DNA of 64,000 bases from positions 152,623 to 216,622 of the forward strand of contig RAYY01000003.1 in assembly GCA_003611875.1 (NCBI GenBank), written 5' to 3'. Below the pieces are notes generated by a model that was not told where the DNA came from, searched no databases, and saw only the letters and a program-made list of their open reading frames with translations. Of this stretch, positions 38,017 through 47,340 are shown piece after piece (positions within the stretch are counted from its first letter, which is position 1; each line of letters opens with the position of its first letter). A program made the translations under genes and the position numbers. The DNA comes from a bacterium D16-56 (GTDB lineage Bacteria; Bacillota; Clostridia; Lachnospirales; Lachnospiraceae).

Positions 38017-39873
38017 TCATGATTCTACTTCCCCCAAATACTCACCAATAAACCGGGACCGCTCCTGCTCCTTCCCATACCGTTCCTTCGCATAACACAC
38101 ATGAAGACGATCCTTGGCACGGGTCATGGCCACATAAAACATCCGTCTTTCTTCCTCTAAGTCAGCATCCAGCACTGCCTTATGATGAGGCGTCACCCGC
38201 TCATTGGCATCCAAAATATACACCACCGGAAACTCCAGCCCCTTAGAACTATGCATGGTCATCAGCGATACACAATCCGCATCCTGTTCAAGACTCCTTG
38301 CCTGCGCCTTTAGCTGCTCCTTGTATTCCTCCATATGGCCAAACCAGTCTCCTGCCGTCTTAAAACAGGCAGCACTCTCCTGAAGCTGATCCGCCACCTC
38401 CAAAAGCTCCTCTGGCTTCATCCTCCTGTACTCTGCATATTCCCGCAGATACTCGTCATACCCCACTCCCTTACGGATATAGTTCACTGCTGCTGCCGGA
38501 GCCAGCTTTCCGATCATTTTCAGGTCATACTCTAACTGCTCAATCCGCTCCACCATCCATCCCTTATCCTGATACCAGGCTTTTACCTCATTCCAGCAGA
38601 TCTCCTTTCCCTCCAGGGACTCCCGGTTCACATAACGCTTGGGCCGGTTGATCACCCTCAGCACGTCCGCACGCTTAGCCCTTCCCCTTTTCGCCAGTTC
38701 CTCTCCAGCAATCCGTATATAGGCACAGAGATCCAAGGCAATCCAGTGCTCATACAAATTAGGCAGGATGTCCCGCATCCGAAAAGGAATATTATATTCC
38801 ATGAGCCGCTCCATCAAAAGCCTGGGCTCCAGGCTGGTTCGATAAAGCACCGCCATGTCTGACCAGTGAAATCCCATGCGTACATAGTCCTGAAGCTCCT
38901 CCACGATCCCTTTGGTCTCCGCCCTGGCATCCTCCCACACGGCCGTGACCACCGGACGTCCCGTTCCCCTCCAGGCGCGGATTTCCTTTTGATACCGGGT
39001 CTTATTATGGCTGATCAGACGCCCCGCTGCATCCACGATTCCTGCTGTAGAACGATAGTTTATCCCCAAAAGCGTCTGCCTTGCCTGGGGATAATCCCTG
39101 GTAAATCCCAGCATGATCTCAGGCTTGGCTCCCCGAAAGCGATAGATCGACTGATCGTCATCCCCCACAATGAAAAGATTATTTTCCGGCGCTGCCAGCA
39201 TCCGCACAATCTCATACTGGATCCGGTTTATATCCTGAAACTCATCTACCAGAATATATTGATATTTTTTCTGCCACGCCGCCAGTATATCCTTTCTCTG
39301 TGTAAACAGCTCATGACACATGACCAGCATATCATCAAAATCCAGCAGCCGCTGCCGTATCAATGCATCCATATAGCCTTCATACAGGTTCTTAAACATC
39401 TCCTCAGAACAATTCTTTGAATAATAATGATCCAGGCTGATCATTTCCCCCTTAACCGCACTGATCTCTGACAAAATCCCATTAACAAATTCCGCCTCAT
39501 CCTCCACATCCACACGATACCGCTCCATCAGCTCCCGAATAATCCCTATCCGCTGTTCTTCCCGGATAATATTAGAGGCTTGATATCCATAAGCATGTCT
39601 TAAAATACTGAAAAACACCCCATGAAACGTACCAAAGCTCACCGGAAACCGCCGTCCCTTCATCAGCGTCTGAAAACGCTGCTTCATCTCCTGCGCCGCC
39701 GCTTTTGTAAAGGTAATCACCAGAATGCACCCTGGCTCCACCTGATACTCCTCTACCAGATATTGAATGCGGTGGGTAATCACAGTAGTCTTGCCTGACC
39801 CCGGACCTGCCAGAACCAGCATTGGCCCGTCCTTATGACGGATTGCCTGAAGCTGTGATTCATGAAATGCCAT
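38017..39873 (-). CDS. UvrD/PcrA-type superfamily 1A DNA helicase
   Basis: 3'-5' DNA helicase, 618 residues from the ATG at 39873 (GGAGGATAAAAAGTCT upstream; a 25-codon extension lacks support). Motifs in order: Q-motif HESQLQAI, Walker A AGPGSGKTT, motif Ia TFTKAAAQEM, motif II VDEFQDIN, motif III VGDDDQSIYRFRGA, motif IV YRS, motif V MTMHSSKGLEFPVV and motif VI MTRAKDRLHV. It is somewhat shorter than PcrA (about 730), lacking part of the C-terminal region, so it is probably a second UvrD-like helicase with a repair role rather than the essential PcrA. Confidence 0.9.
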   Translation of the reverse strand: MAFHESQLQAIRHKDGPMLVLAGPGSGKTTVITHRIQYLVEEYQVEPGCILVITFTKAAAQEMKQRFQTLMKGRRFPVSFGTFHGVFFSILRHAYGYQASNIIREEQRIGIIRELMERYRVDVEDEAEFVNGILSEISAVKGEMISLDHYYSKNCSEEMFKNLYEGYMDALIRQRLLDFDDMLVMCHELFTQRKDILAAWQKKYQYILVDEFQDINRIQYEIVRMLAAPENNLFIVGDDDQSIYRFRGAKPEIMLGFTRDYPQARQTLLGINYRSTAGIVDAAGRLISHNKTRYQKEIRAWRGTGRPVVTAVWEDARAETKGIVEELQDYVRMGFHWSDMAVLYRTSLEPRLLMERLMEYNIPFRMRDILPNLYEHWIALDLCAYIRIAGEELAKRGRAKRADVLRVINRPKRYVNRESLEGKEICWNEVKAWYQDKGWMVERIEQLEYDLKMIGKLAPAAAVNYIRKGVGYDEYLREYAEYRRMKPEELLEVADQLQESAACFKTAGDWFGHMEEYKEQLKAQARSLEQDADCVSLMTMHSSKGLEFPVVYILDANERVTPHHKAVLDADLEEERRMFYVAMTRAKDRLHVCYAKERYGKEQERSRFIGEYLGEVES

Positions 39874-40164
39874 AGACTTTTTATCCTCCGTATCTGAATG
39901 ACATAAACTTTTATCTTTCCATTTTACCAAAAAACCGGTAAAATTCATATATGTTTTCTTTCACCTTTTTTCTTTTTCTTATGTCCTAAGGAACTGTTTG
40001 CAGATAGCTTGGAAACAGCTCCTAAAAAACAGCGGCAGAATCACGGCAAAAAAGCATTGCCATACTCTCCGGCAACGCTCCTTCACCCTAATATCTCATC
40101 ATTCTTCCATCTCCGGCCAAAATCCCGGCATCACCTTTTTTTACAAAAGCCGCAGCATGAAAAA

Positions 40165-41664
40165 TCACTGGCAAAGCCGCCCATACAGTCTCATGATCTC
40201 ATATATTTTTTCCCTCAGCTCCTCGGTCAGCTCCCCCTTTGTCAGTCTCCATTTCCAGTTAATGCCCACAGTAGACGGTTTATTCATCCGACACTCATTC
40301 CCATACCCAAGATAATCCTGCATGGGAATGATGCATACTCTGGCAGCACTCCGCATAATCAGGCTGATAAAGGACCAGTTCAGCTCCTTTTTCGGTGTCC
40401 GTCTGTCCCAAAGATACCTCCGTGCCAGCTCCTGTTCCTCCTTGGTAATGCTGTCAAACCATCCGCAGATAGTCTCATTGTCATGGGTTCCCGTATAGGC
40501 AACACAGTTCTCCTCATAATTATGGGGCAGATAATCATTGGCACAGCCCGAGTCTCTGGAATCAAAAGCAAACTCCAGCACCTTCATACCCGGAAATCTG
40601 CTCTGCCTCACCAGCTCACGGACCGAATCCGTCACATATCCCAGATCCTCTGCAATCACATTCCGGCGGCCCAGCGCTTCCTCCACTCGTGAAAACAGAT
40701 CCATCCCCGGTCCCTTTTCCCAATGACCGTCCACAGCCGTTGCGGCGCCGTAAGGAATAGAATAATACTCATCAAATCCTCGAAAATGATCGATCCGTAC
40801 CACATCATACAGCCGGAAGCAATACTCCAGCCGGGAAAGCCACCACTCATACCCTGTGTTCTGATGATAATCCCACCGGTACAGTGGATTTCCCCAAAGC
40901 TGCCCGATTGCAGAAAATCCGTCTGGCGGACAGCCAGCCACAGCCAGCGGCATATTGTCCCCATCCAACTGAAACAGCTCCGGGTGCGCCCAGGTATCTG
41001 CACTGTCCATAGCCACATAGATCGGAATATCCCCGATTAGTTGAATCCCCTTTCCATTGGCATAGGCTTTCAGCTTCATCCACTGCATGTAAAACACATA
41101 CTGCATATACTTCTGAAATTCAATGTCAAAATACAGCTCTCTGCGGTAATAATCCAAGGCATTTCCCCACCGCAGGCGGATATCCTCCGCCCACTTGGTC
41201 CAGGGTTCTCCTTCAAACCGATCTTTTACTGCCATAAACAGGGCATAATCCCCAAGCCACCATTCATTGTCTGACACAAACCGCTGGTAATCCTGATTTT
41301 CACTAATCCGGCTGCGCCCGTAAGCCTTTCGAAGAAGCGGATAACGAGCCTCATACATTTTTTTATAATCTACAGTATCTGGTTTTTCTCCAAAATCAGC
41401 AGCCTCACATTCCTTCCGGGTCAAAAGCCCTTCCTCAATCAACTCCTCCAGGCTGATAAAATAGGGATTCCCGGCAAAGGTCGAAAACGACTGATAGGGC
41501 GAATCTCCATAGCTGGTAGGACCCAACGGCAAAATCTGCCAATACGTCTGTCCCGCTTCCTTCAGCCAATCCACAAAGTCATAAGCACTTTTGGAAAAAC
41601 ACCCGATTCCATACCTGGACGGCAGACTGGTAATGGACAGCAAAATACCCCCGGCTCTGTTCAT
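40165..41664 (-). CDS. malQ: 4-alpha-glucanotransferase
   Basis: GH77 amylomaltase: transfers glucosyl units between maltodextrins and releases glucose. 499 residues from the ATG at 41664 (AGGGGAG ten bases upstream). Seen: GILLSITSLPSRYGIG start, the conserved WQILPLGPTSYGDSPYQSFS, the nucleophile Asp in VRIDHFRGF, the acid/base Glu in VIAEDLG, and GTHDNETICGW. It lies downstream of the MapP-like and PTS genes and probably processes intracellular maltose. Between it and mapP sits repeat R1. Confidence 0.95.
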   Translation of the reverse strand: MNRAGGILLSITSLPSRYGIGCFSKSAYDFVDWLKEAGQTYWQILPLGPTSYGDSPYQSFSTFAGNPYFISLEELIEEGLLTRKECEAADFGEKPDTVDYKKMYEARYPLLRKAYGRSRISENQDYQRFVSDNEWWLGDYALFMAVKDRFEGEPWTKWAEDIRLRWGNALDYYRRELYFDIEFQKYMQYVFYMQWMKLKAYANGKGIQLIGDIPIYVAMDSADTWAHPELFQLDGDNMPLAVAGCPPDGFSAIGQLWGNPLYRWDYHQNTGYEWWLSRLEYCFRLYDVVRIDHFRGFDEYYSIPYGAATAVDGHWEKGPGMDLFSRVEEALGRRNVIAEDLGYVTDSVRELVRQSRFPGMKVLEFAFDSRDSGCANDYLPHNYEENCVAYTGTHDNETICGWFDSITKEEQELARRYLWDRRTPKKELNWSFISLIMRSAARVCIIPMQDYLGYGNECRMNKPSTVGINWKWRLTKGELTEELREKIYEIMRLYGRLCQ

Positions 41665-41711
41665 ATAATAAAATCTCCCCTCTGGCATTTCTGCCTTACT
41701 TTACATCATGT

Positions 41712-41803
41712 TTTCCTCCACGCTGTGCACACTTCACAGCAAATCGTACTCTGTGAATATTGCATACCCCGCTTTACCGGATACAAAATGGTATCGGTGA
41801 AAC
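41712..41803. repeat. Intergenic repeat family R, copy 1
   Basis: A 92-base stretch about 80% identical, with one gap, to 61844-61934, 20 kb away. On the minus strand it begins GTTTCACC and ends GTGGAGGAAA, the end resembling a ribosome site; inside, GATAC-AAAATG-GTATC forms a hairpin. It lies between mapP and malQ. Confidence 0.78.
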
Positions 41804-41836
41804 GTTGTACAGCCATTCAGCCAATCTAAAATTTTC

Positions 41837-42709
41837 CTATGTTGTCTGTACTTCAATCATCACACCATAATGATCCGATACGATCGGATATTTCTCCCCA
41901 TTGCAAATCACGCAAGAGCTGGCAACCGGAACACAATGACTGCACCAGATATAATCCATCCGCATTCCTGCCTGATCCACAACCGATTCTTCCGTCCTTC
42001 CCTCCGAAGGCTCTCCTGACAGCCGCTCCCTCCAGCCGTCAATCACCTTTCCCACGGTAATGCCCCTGTCCTTTTTGTCTGCCAACAAGTAAGTATCCTT
42101 CCAACCGCTTTTTCTTATCAAATCATACCCCTGTCCGGCAATCCTGTCAAGGCTGTTAAAATCTCCCATCAGCCATACCGGAAGCTTCCGTGGTTTTAAA
42201 TGTTCTTCCAGTCTCATCCATTGTTCCAAAAAAGGCTCCTCCTCATCATCCCACCAGCCCATATGCACCGTATAAAACCATCCTGCACGAATTCTCACCC
42301 CCAATATGCGGCGGGTCTTCCAATTTTCATAATCCGAGCACCGGCTGATTCGAAAAGAATCCATCTCCAAAATCGGCTCACGGCAAAACAGCGCCAGCCC
42401 CTCATCGTATTTTTCATATCCCAGTTTGGCCGGAACCCAGCTCCAAAAATACCTGCTGCCTTTTTGTGTCAAAATCTCCGAAAGCCTTGCCGCGTGATTG
42501 TCCTTTCGAACCGGTGCTGAAAAATCCGGACATTCCATATAACCTGGCAGTTGAGATAAATCCCAAAGTTGTGCATCTACCGACTGATTGACCTCCTGCA
42601 TGGCAATAACATCCGGCTGTTCTGCCAGCACCACCTCTGCAAACTGATGCAGCTTCTTCTCATAATCCGGCTCCTCCAGACTATGCGTGTTGATTGTAAT
42701 CATCTTCAT
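41837..42709 (-). CDS. mapP: Endonuclease/exonuclease/phosphatase family protein, probable maltose-6'-phosphate phosphatase
   Basis: 290-residue member of the EEP fold with its catalytic residues: MQEVNQ (metal-binding Glu), HMGWWDDE, MGDFNS (Asp/Asn) and VSDHYG (catalytic Asp-His). In Enterococcus an EEP protein, MapP, dephosphorylates maltose-6'-phosphate made by a maltose PTS. This gene lies 150 bases after a PTS permease and just before malQ, which is the same logic, so I infer that role. Sequence alone would fit any small phosphodiester substrate. Cytoplasmic; no signal peptide. Confidence 0.78.
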   Translation of the reverse strand: MKMITINTHSLEEPDYEKKLHQFAEVVLAEQPDVIAMQEVNQSVDAQLWDLSQLPGYMECPDFSAPVRKDNHAARLSEILTQKGSRYFWSWVPAKLGYEKYDEGLALFCREPILEMDSFRISRCSDYENWKTRRILGVRIRAGWFYTVHMGWWDDEEEPFLEQWMRLEEHLKPRKLPVWLMGDFNSLDRIAGQGYDLIRKSGWKDTYLLADKKDRGITVGKVIDGWRERLSGEPSEGRTEESVVDQAGMRMDYIWCSHCVPVASSCVICNGEKYPIVSDHYGVMIEVQTT

Positions 42710-42774
42710 GGCATTCTATTCCTCTCAGCCAGATACTCCTTTCCTCCAAACGGTCTTACTATCCTGCTCCAGTC

Positions 42775-42830
42775 TGCCGAAAGCATCCCTTATACAAGTA
42801 TACAGACTATCGTGAAAAACGCTTTCGGCA
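42775..42830 (-). other. Hairpin between the PTS gene and mapP
   Basis: Perfect 10-base arms TGCCGAAAGC (42775-42784) and GCTTTCGGCA (42821-42830), with a small palindromic core TATACAAGTATA inside. It may stabilise the upstream PTS mRNA or act as a partial terminator that lowers mapP-malQ expression. Confidence 0.5.
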
Positions 42831-42860
42831 AACCATCTCACCGTTCAGGCTTCACCGCTG

Positions 42861-45143
42861 CTACAGGATATCATTAATATCCGACTTCAGCACATCTGCC
42901 TTCGGGCCATATACAGCCTGGATTCCATTGTCCTTCTTCAAAAGTCCTAATGCGCCCTCTGCCTTCCATGCAGGCAGCTCTGCCACCTTAGATGCGTCCT
43001 TTACCGTCACCCTCAGCCTGGTCATACAGGCATCAACCAAGGTAATATTCTCTCTGCCTCCTAACAAAGCAATAATCCTTTCTGCCTGACTGTTACCGCC
43101 CCTACCGGCTCCGGATCCTGTGCCATTCGCTGAAGCAGCGCCCTCATCATCCGCATTTTCATCCGTATAATTGCCCAGCCGGCCCGGCGTTGCAAAATGC
43201 AGCTTCTCAATCATCACATAGGCAGCAACATATCCGATAGCAAAGAACACCAGGACACAGATCACAAAATTCATCAAATCCCCTGTCAGCCCGGCCTTCA
43301 TGGACATGGGAACCCGGGTCAGAAATTCCAGATTGCCAAAGGAATGAAGCCGCAGATGCACAACTCCTGCCATGGCAAAGGCACATCCCTGCAGAACGGC
43401 ATACACAGCATAAAGCGGCAGCGCACAGAACATAAACATAAACTCCAACGGTTCGGTTACGCCGGTCAAAAACACGGCCAACACCGTAGAAACAAACATA
43501 GAACGATAGGATTTCTTTTTATCCTCGTCCACTCTGCGGTACATAGCTAAAGCGATTCCCAGCAAAAGTCCGGTAGCGCCGATCATCTGACCCACTTTGA
43601 AACGAGCCGGTGTAACGGTTGCCATAAGATTTGTATATGCCGCCATATCTCCGGCATCCTTAAAGTTGATCAGATCTGTTACCCATGCCAGCCACAAAGG
43701 ATCCTGCCCGAACACCTGAGACCCTGCATTGATTCCTGTCTGAATGGTATAGGTCCCCCCAAAGGAAGTGTAATTCATGGGAATCGTCAGCATGTGATGC
43801 AGACCAAAGGGCAGAAGCAAACGTTCCAATGTGCCATAAATAAACGGGGCAAATACCGGCGAGGTTGAGGATGAGTTGGCAATCCACACGCCAAATGCAT
43901 TGATTCCCGTCTGCACCACAGGCCAGACCACTGCCAATACCAGGGAAATAATCACAGACCAGGCAATTACCACCATAGGTACAAACCGTTTACCATTAAA
44001 AAATGCCAATGCATCCGGAAGCTTTCGGAAATTATAATACTTATTGTAAATGATTCCTCCGGTAAACCCGGCAATAATTCCCACAAACACACCCATATTC
44101 AGCGCAGGTGCCCCCAGAACAGAAGTAAAATACCCATTCACCAGAATCTCTTGTCCGAACAGGGTATGGGTCACTGCCTCCGGATCGTTAAGCATGGCTG
44201 CTGTCACTCCGAAAATCGCGCCTGTGATGCAGTTGATTAAAATAAACGCAATCACTGCCGCAAAGGCGCCGCCTGCCCTCTCCTTTGCCCAGGAACCCCC
44301 GATTGCCACTGCAAAAAGAATATGCAGGTTATTGATCACAGCCCAGCCAATATTCTCCATGGTACTGCCGATCATAGCAATCATGTGGACATCCACGCCT
44401 GCCATCTGCACTAGCTTTCCCAGACTGATCATCAGCCCTGCCGCTGGCATAACTGCGATTACTACCATGAGCACCTTTCCCAACTTCTGAAGAAAGTCAA
44501 AATTAATGGCCAATTTCTTTTTTTCTGCCTTTCCAGAATCTGCCTCGCCATTTCCGCCGGCAGAGCCAGAATCATTTCCTGTCCCGCTGCTTCCCGAACC
44601 GGAATCATTTCCCACGGCATTTGACTCGCTCCCAGTCCCCAGGCCAGAGCCTGCCGTACTGTCATCTGCCGCCAGACTCACCAGTACATCCTTTCCGGCC
44701 TCCACCTGGCCTTCCTTCCCCTTCAGGCTTCGTCCTTCCATACCGCCGCAGATCAGCACCGGTGTAATCGGATCGATCTGCTTCTCTGCCAAAAATGCCA
44801 GATCTACCTCTGCCACCAGATCTCCGGCCTGGATCCGATCCCCGGCCTTTACATGAACCTGAAAACATTCTCCTTTCAGAGCCACTGTCTCAAGGCCCAC
44901 ATGAACCAAAAGCTCTACCCCGTCGTCTGTGCGGAAGCCAAAAGCATGAAGCGTATCTGCCACGGATGCCACCTCTCCTGTCACCGGGCTTACAATTCTG
45001 CCATCCTGCGGAATCACCGCCATGCCGTCGCCAATTATTTTCTGGGAAAACACAGGATCCGGAACCTGTTCTAATGCAACCGCTTTCCCCGTGACTGGTG
45101 ATAGAATAATCGTTTCATTTGCAACATTATTCTTGTTACCCAT
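42861..45143 (-). CDS. PTS permease EIIA-EIIC-EIIB, glucose/maltose family
   Basis: Sugar-phosphotransferase permease, 760 residues from the ATG at 45143 (AGGAGGGCGGATT upstream). Domain order is unusual: EIIA first (about 10-150, His81 in ELLVHVGLETV), a long Gly/Ser/Asp linker (about 150-205), EIIC with about ten membrane segments, a second Gly/Ser linker, and EIIB last with Cys706 in DACMTRLRV. The EIIC text (LLLPFGLHHMLTIPMNYTS, TGVTEPLEFMFMF) places it in the glucose/maltose/N-acetylglucosamine group. With MapP-like and MalQ genes next, maltose is the likely substrate. LacI/cre-type operators cover its promoter. Confidence 0.88.
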   Translation of the reverse strand: MGNKNNVANETIILSPVTGKAVALEQVPDPVFSQKIIGDGMAVIPQDGRIVSPVTGEVASVADTLHAFGFRTDDGVELLVHVGLETVALKGECFQVHVKAGDRIQAGDLVAEVDLAFLAEKQIDPITPVLICGGMEGRSLKGKEGQVEAGKDVLVSLAADDSTAGSGLGTGSESNAVGNDSGSGSSGTGNDSGSAGGNGEADSGKAEKKKLAINFDFLQKLGKVLMVVIAVMPAAGLMISLGKLVQMAGVDVHMIAMIGSTMENIGWAVINNLHILFAVAIGGSWAKERAGGAFAAVIAFILINCITGAIFGVTAAMLNDPEAVTHTLFGQEILVNGYFTSVLGAPALNMGVFVGIIAGFTGGIIYNKYYNFRKLPDALAFFNGKRFVPMVVIAWSVIISLVLAVVWPVVQTGINAFGVWIANSSSTSPVFAPFIYGTLERLLLPFGLHHMLTIPMNYTSFGGTYTIQTGINAGSQVFGQDPLWLAWVTDLINFKDAGDMAAYTNLMATVTPARFKVGQMIGATGLLLGIALAMYRRVDEDKKKSYRSMFVSTVLAVFLTGVTEPLEFMFMFCALPLYAVYAVLQGCAFAMAGVVHLRLHSFGNLEFLTRVPMSMKAGLTGDLMNFVICVLVFFAIGYVAAYVMIEKLHFATPGRLGNYTDENADDEGAASANGTGSGAGRGGNSQAERIIALLGGRENITLVDACMTRLRVTVKDASKVAELPAWKAEGALGLLKKDNGIQAVYGPKADVLKSDINDIL

Positions 45144-45186
45144 AATCCGCCCTCCTATTTTGTTTGCATTTATTTGCGCTATATAA

Positions 45187-45232
45187 TGCAATCGCTTGCA
45201 CTAAATATATACCGTTTGCACAGAATATGCAA
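45187..45232 (-). promoter_or_regulatory. Promoter and operators of the PTS-mapP-malQ genes
   Basis: Minus strand: TTGCAT (45227-45232), 17 bases, TATATT (45204-45209). Just downstream is the palindrome TGCAAGCGATTGCA (45187-45200), which fits both a LacI-family operator and the CcpA cre consensus. A second inverted pair TTGCA/TGCAA (45216-45232) overlaps the -35. A further TTGCA half-site lies near 45161. Binding at these sites would block transcription. Confidence 0.72.
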
Positions 45233-45283
45233 CAGCATTTTTCCATTTCCTTCCCGTTTCTCCATTTTTCACAAAATACCCTT

Positions 45284-46123
45284 TTAGTTTTTGTGCACAA
45301 TATTGAAATGATATTCCCGAAAAAAGCAAAAAGGCCGGTGCCGTTTTGCTGCACTAGCCTTCTGAAAATATATAAGATCTTTCTTCCTCTTACTCACCCC
45401 AAAAACGGCGCCACATAAGCTGTCCAAAGATAGCTGAGAGGCATCACAAGCACCATGGCCGGTATCATTTCCGCCACCGGAAATTCCTTTACCTTTAATC
45501 ATACGGAATCCGGTGGCCAAAAGCAAAACCCCGCCGCATGCTTTGAAATCTGCAATCATAGCCTGGCTGCAAAACGGAATGATCAGACCCGCCAGGCCAA
45601 ACAGGGTCAAAAAAATCACACACTGGGGCACTGCAATAAACGCTGTGGTCAGACCTAATGTACAAGAAAAAATCATGGCCGTCGGCAAGTCCAGAACGGT
45701 CTTTGCCAGCAAAATACTGTGATCCCCCGTCATACCGGATACCAGGCTTCCGTATATGCCGCTGCCGCTGGCACAGAAAAGCACAATACAGGTAATCAGC
45801 ACACTCTGGTAATCCTCTGTCTTCTGCCCGGCCTTTGCGTGGGCCAGCTTTGCAATCCCCCTCTGCATCAGCATTGCCCCATCTGAAATCCTCTCTCCCA
45901 AATGAATCACCAAGCCGGTTATGGTTCCCAGAATCACGGCCAAAATCACGGCAGGCAGATTCTCCATCAACACAATGGAACTGATTCCCATGGCCATGGC
46001 ACAGGCCCCAAAGGTAGTATTCAAATTTGTCTTAAAGTGCTCGCTGAATCCGGGCCCCAGCTTCATCCCGATCAGCCCTCCTATGAAAACAGCAAGTGCA
46101 TTTGCAAGAATCCCTATAGGCAT
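45284..46123 (-). CDS. DUF554 (YqgA-like) membrane protein with C-terminal frameshift
   Basis: Polytopic inner-membrane protein of unknown function. The ATG at 46123 (GGAAGGAG upstream) starts PIGILANALAVFIGGLIG, the family N-terminus; a frame extending to 46417 only shadows the LacI gene. About seven membrane segments follow. At plus bases 45481-45483 (AAA) one extra base throws the frame: the shifted text to 45284 is unlike any membrane protein and runs through the terminator at 45319-45360. Removing the base gives EMIPAMVLVMPLSYLWTAYV and a stop at 45394-45396, the expected family ending. So the gene is either mutated or has a base-call error. Confidence 0.82.
   Translation of the reverse strand: MPIGILANALAVFIGGLIGMKLGPGFSEHFKTNLNTTFGACAMAMGISSIVLMENLPAVILAVILGTITGLVIHLGERISDGAMLMQRGIAKLAHAKAGQKTEDYQSVLITCIVLFCASGSGIYGSLVSGMTGDHSILLAKTVLDLPTAMIFSCTLGLTTAFIAVPQCVIFLTLFGLAGLIIPFCSQAMIADFKACGGVLLLATGFRMIKGKGISGGGNDTGHGACDASQLSLDSLCGAVFGVSKRKKDLIYFQKASAAKRHRPFCFFREYHFNIVHKN
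45319..45360 (-). terminator. Terminator after the DUF554 gene
   Basis: AGGC-TA-GTGC (45351-45360) pairs with GCAC-CG-GCCT (45332-45341), followed on the minus strand by TTTTGCTTTTTT. It lies 34 bases after the corrected stop at 45394. Confidence 0.75.
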
Positions 46124-46214
46124 GTTTGCCCATCTCCTTCCTTTTGCAGAATTTTGGCAGCCATCCCGATGCCTGTTACCATTCACAAGACAGGTCATGC
46201 AGCCCGATCTGCTG

Positions 46215-46254
46215 CAATGTATACATTGACTTCCCGCTCCATTTCCACTACAAT
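46215..46254 (+). promoter_or_regulatory. Promoter of the LacI-family regulator with overlapping palindrome
   Basis: TTGACT (46226-46231), 17-base spacer, TACAAT (46249-46254). A perfect 14-base palindrome, CAATGTATACATTG (46215-46228), overlaps the -35; it is unlike the TGCAA-type operator at the PTS gene, so a different regulator may act here. Confidence 0.6.
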
Positions 46255-46295
46255 AAAACCATATATCCAAGCGATCCACACCCAGGAGGTTTTCC

Positions 46296-47324
46296 ATGGC
46301 TGTCACCATCAAAGACGTTGCGGCACTGGCAGGAGTATCCCCATCCACGGTATCCCGCACCTGCAAGAATAACCCGTCCATCAGCGAAGAAACAAAAGAA
46401 AAGGTCCGCCGCGCCATGTCCCAGCTAGGATATGAGCCTAATTTTCAGGCAAGCAATCTTGCCTCCCAAAATTCCCGGACCATTGGCATCATTCTGCCTG
46501 TTTCTGCCCGTGACGCCTACGAGAATCCTTTTTATCTGGAAGCCATCCGAGGCATCAGCCAGTTCTGCAATCAACGTCAATATATCAACACCGTTATTAC
46601 CGGAAAGGATGAAGATGAGGTACTGCAGGCCATGCGCACCATGACCCGCAGCGGCCAGGTAGACGGTTTTATTGTTCTCTATTCCAAGCAGCAGGACCCG
46701 GTCATTGATTATCTGTACAATGAAGGGCTTTCCTATGTCCTCATTGGAAAAGCTTATCAATTTGCCAACCAGACTGTTTATATTGACAATGACAATCTGC
46801 TGGCCGGACAAGAAGCCACGGAATACCTATATCAGCTGGGGCACCGCAGAATTGCTTTTCTCGGCAGCGACAGCAGCCTGATGTTTTCTGCTGACCGCAA
46901 GTCCGGCTATCAGACTGCCCTTCTGCGCCGCAGCCTGCCCCTGCGGGAGGATTACTGTGTAGAGGTATCCTCCATACCCAGAGACGGAGATGCCCTGATT
47001 CACCGCCTTCTGGGAAATCCGGACCGCCCCACTGCCATTGTGGTCAGCGATGATATTCTGGCCGTGGCCCTGGAACGATCCTGCATAGAGATGGACTTAT
47101 CCATACCAGAGGATCTATCCATCATATCCTTTAACAACTCCCTGTTTGCCCGGCTCACCTCTCCCCAACTGACCTCCATTGATATTAATTCCTGTCAGCT
47201 TGGAATCGAGGCTGCATCCCAGATGATCAATCATATTGAGAATCCCAATCTTCTGGCTACCAAAATCATTGTGCCTCATTATCTGATCGAACGGGACAGC
47301 TGCCGGAAAATCTCGGAACCATAA
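46296..47324 (+). CDS. LacI-family transcriptional regulator (MalR-like)
   Basis: Repressor of 342 residues: HTH at 1-50 (TIKDVAALAGVSPSTVSRTC), the hinge helix region NLASQNSRTIG, and a periplasmic-binding-protein-like sensor domain (IGIILPVSARDAYENPFYL, YVLIGKAY, AIVVSDDILAVALE). AGGAGG six bases before ATG. The nearby PTS operon has TGCAA..TTGCA operators of the kind bound by this family, so I infer that it controls maltose genes. It is convergent with gltX, separated by 16 bases and without a visible terminator. Confidence 0.92.
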   Translation: MAVTIKDVAALAGVSPSTVSRTCKNNPSISEETKEKVRRAMSQLGYEPNFQASNLASQNSRTIGIILPVSARDAYENPFYLEAIRGISQFCNQRQYINTVITGKDEDEVLQAMRTMTRSGQVDGFIVLYSKQQDPVIDYLYNEGLSYVLIGKAYQFANQTVYIDNDNLLAGQEATEYLYQLGHRRIAFLGSDSSLMFSADRKSGYQTALLRRSLPLREDYCVEVSSIPRDGDALIHRLLGNPDRPTAIVVSDDILAVALERSCIEMDLSIPEDLSIISFNNSLFARLTSPQLTSIDINSCQLGIEAASQMINHIENPNLLATKIIVPHYLIERDSCRKISEP

Positions 47325-47340
47325 TCGGTTTCTCTGTATT

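Noticed and set aside
46124..46417. N-terminal extension of the DUF554 gene
   Set aside because: It overlaps the start of the LacI gene on the other strand and has no family similarity; the ATG at 46123 has a ribosome site.
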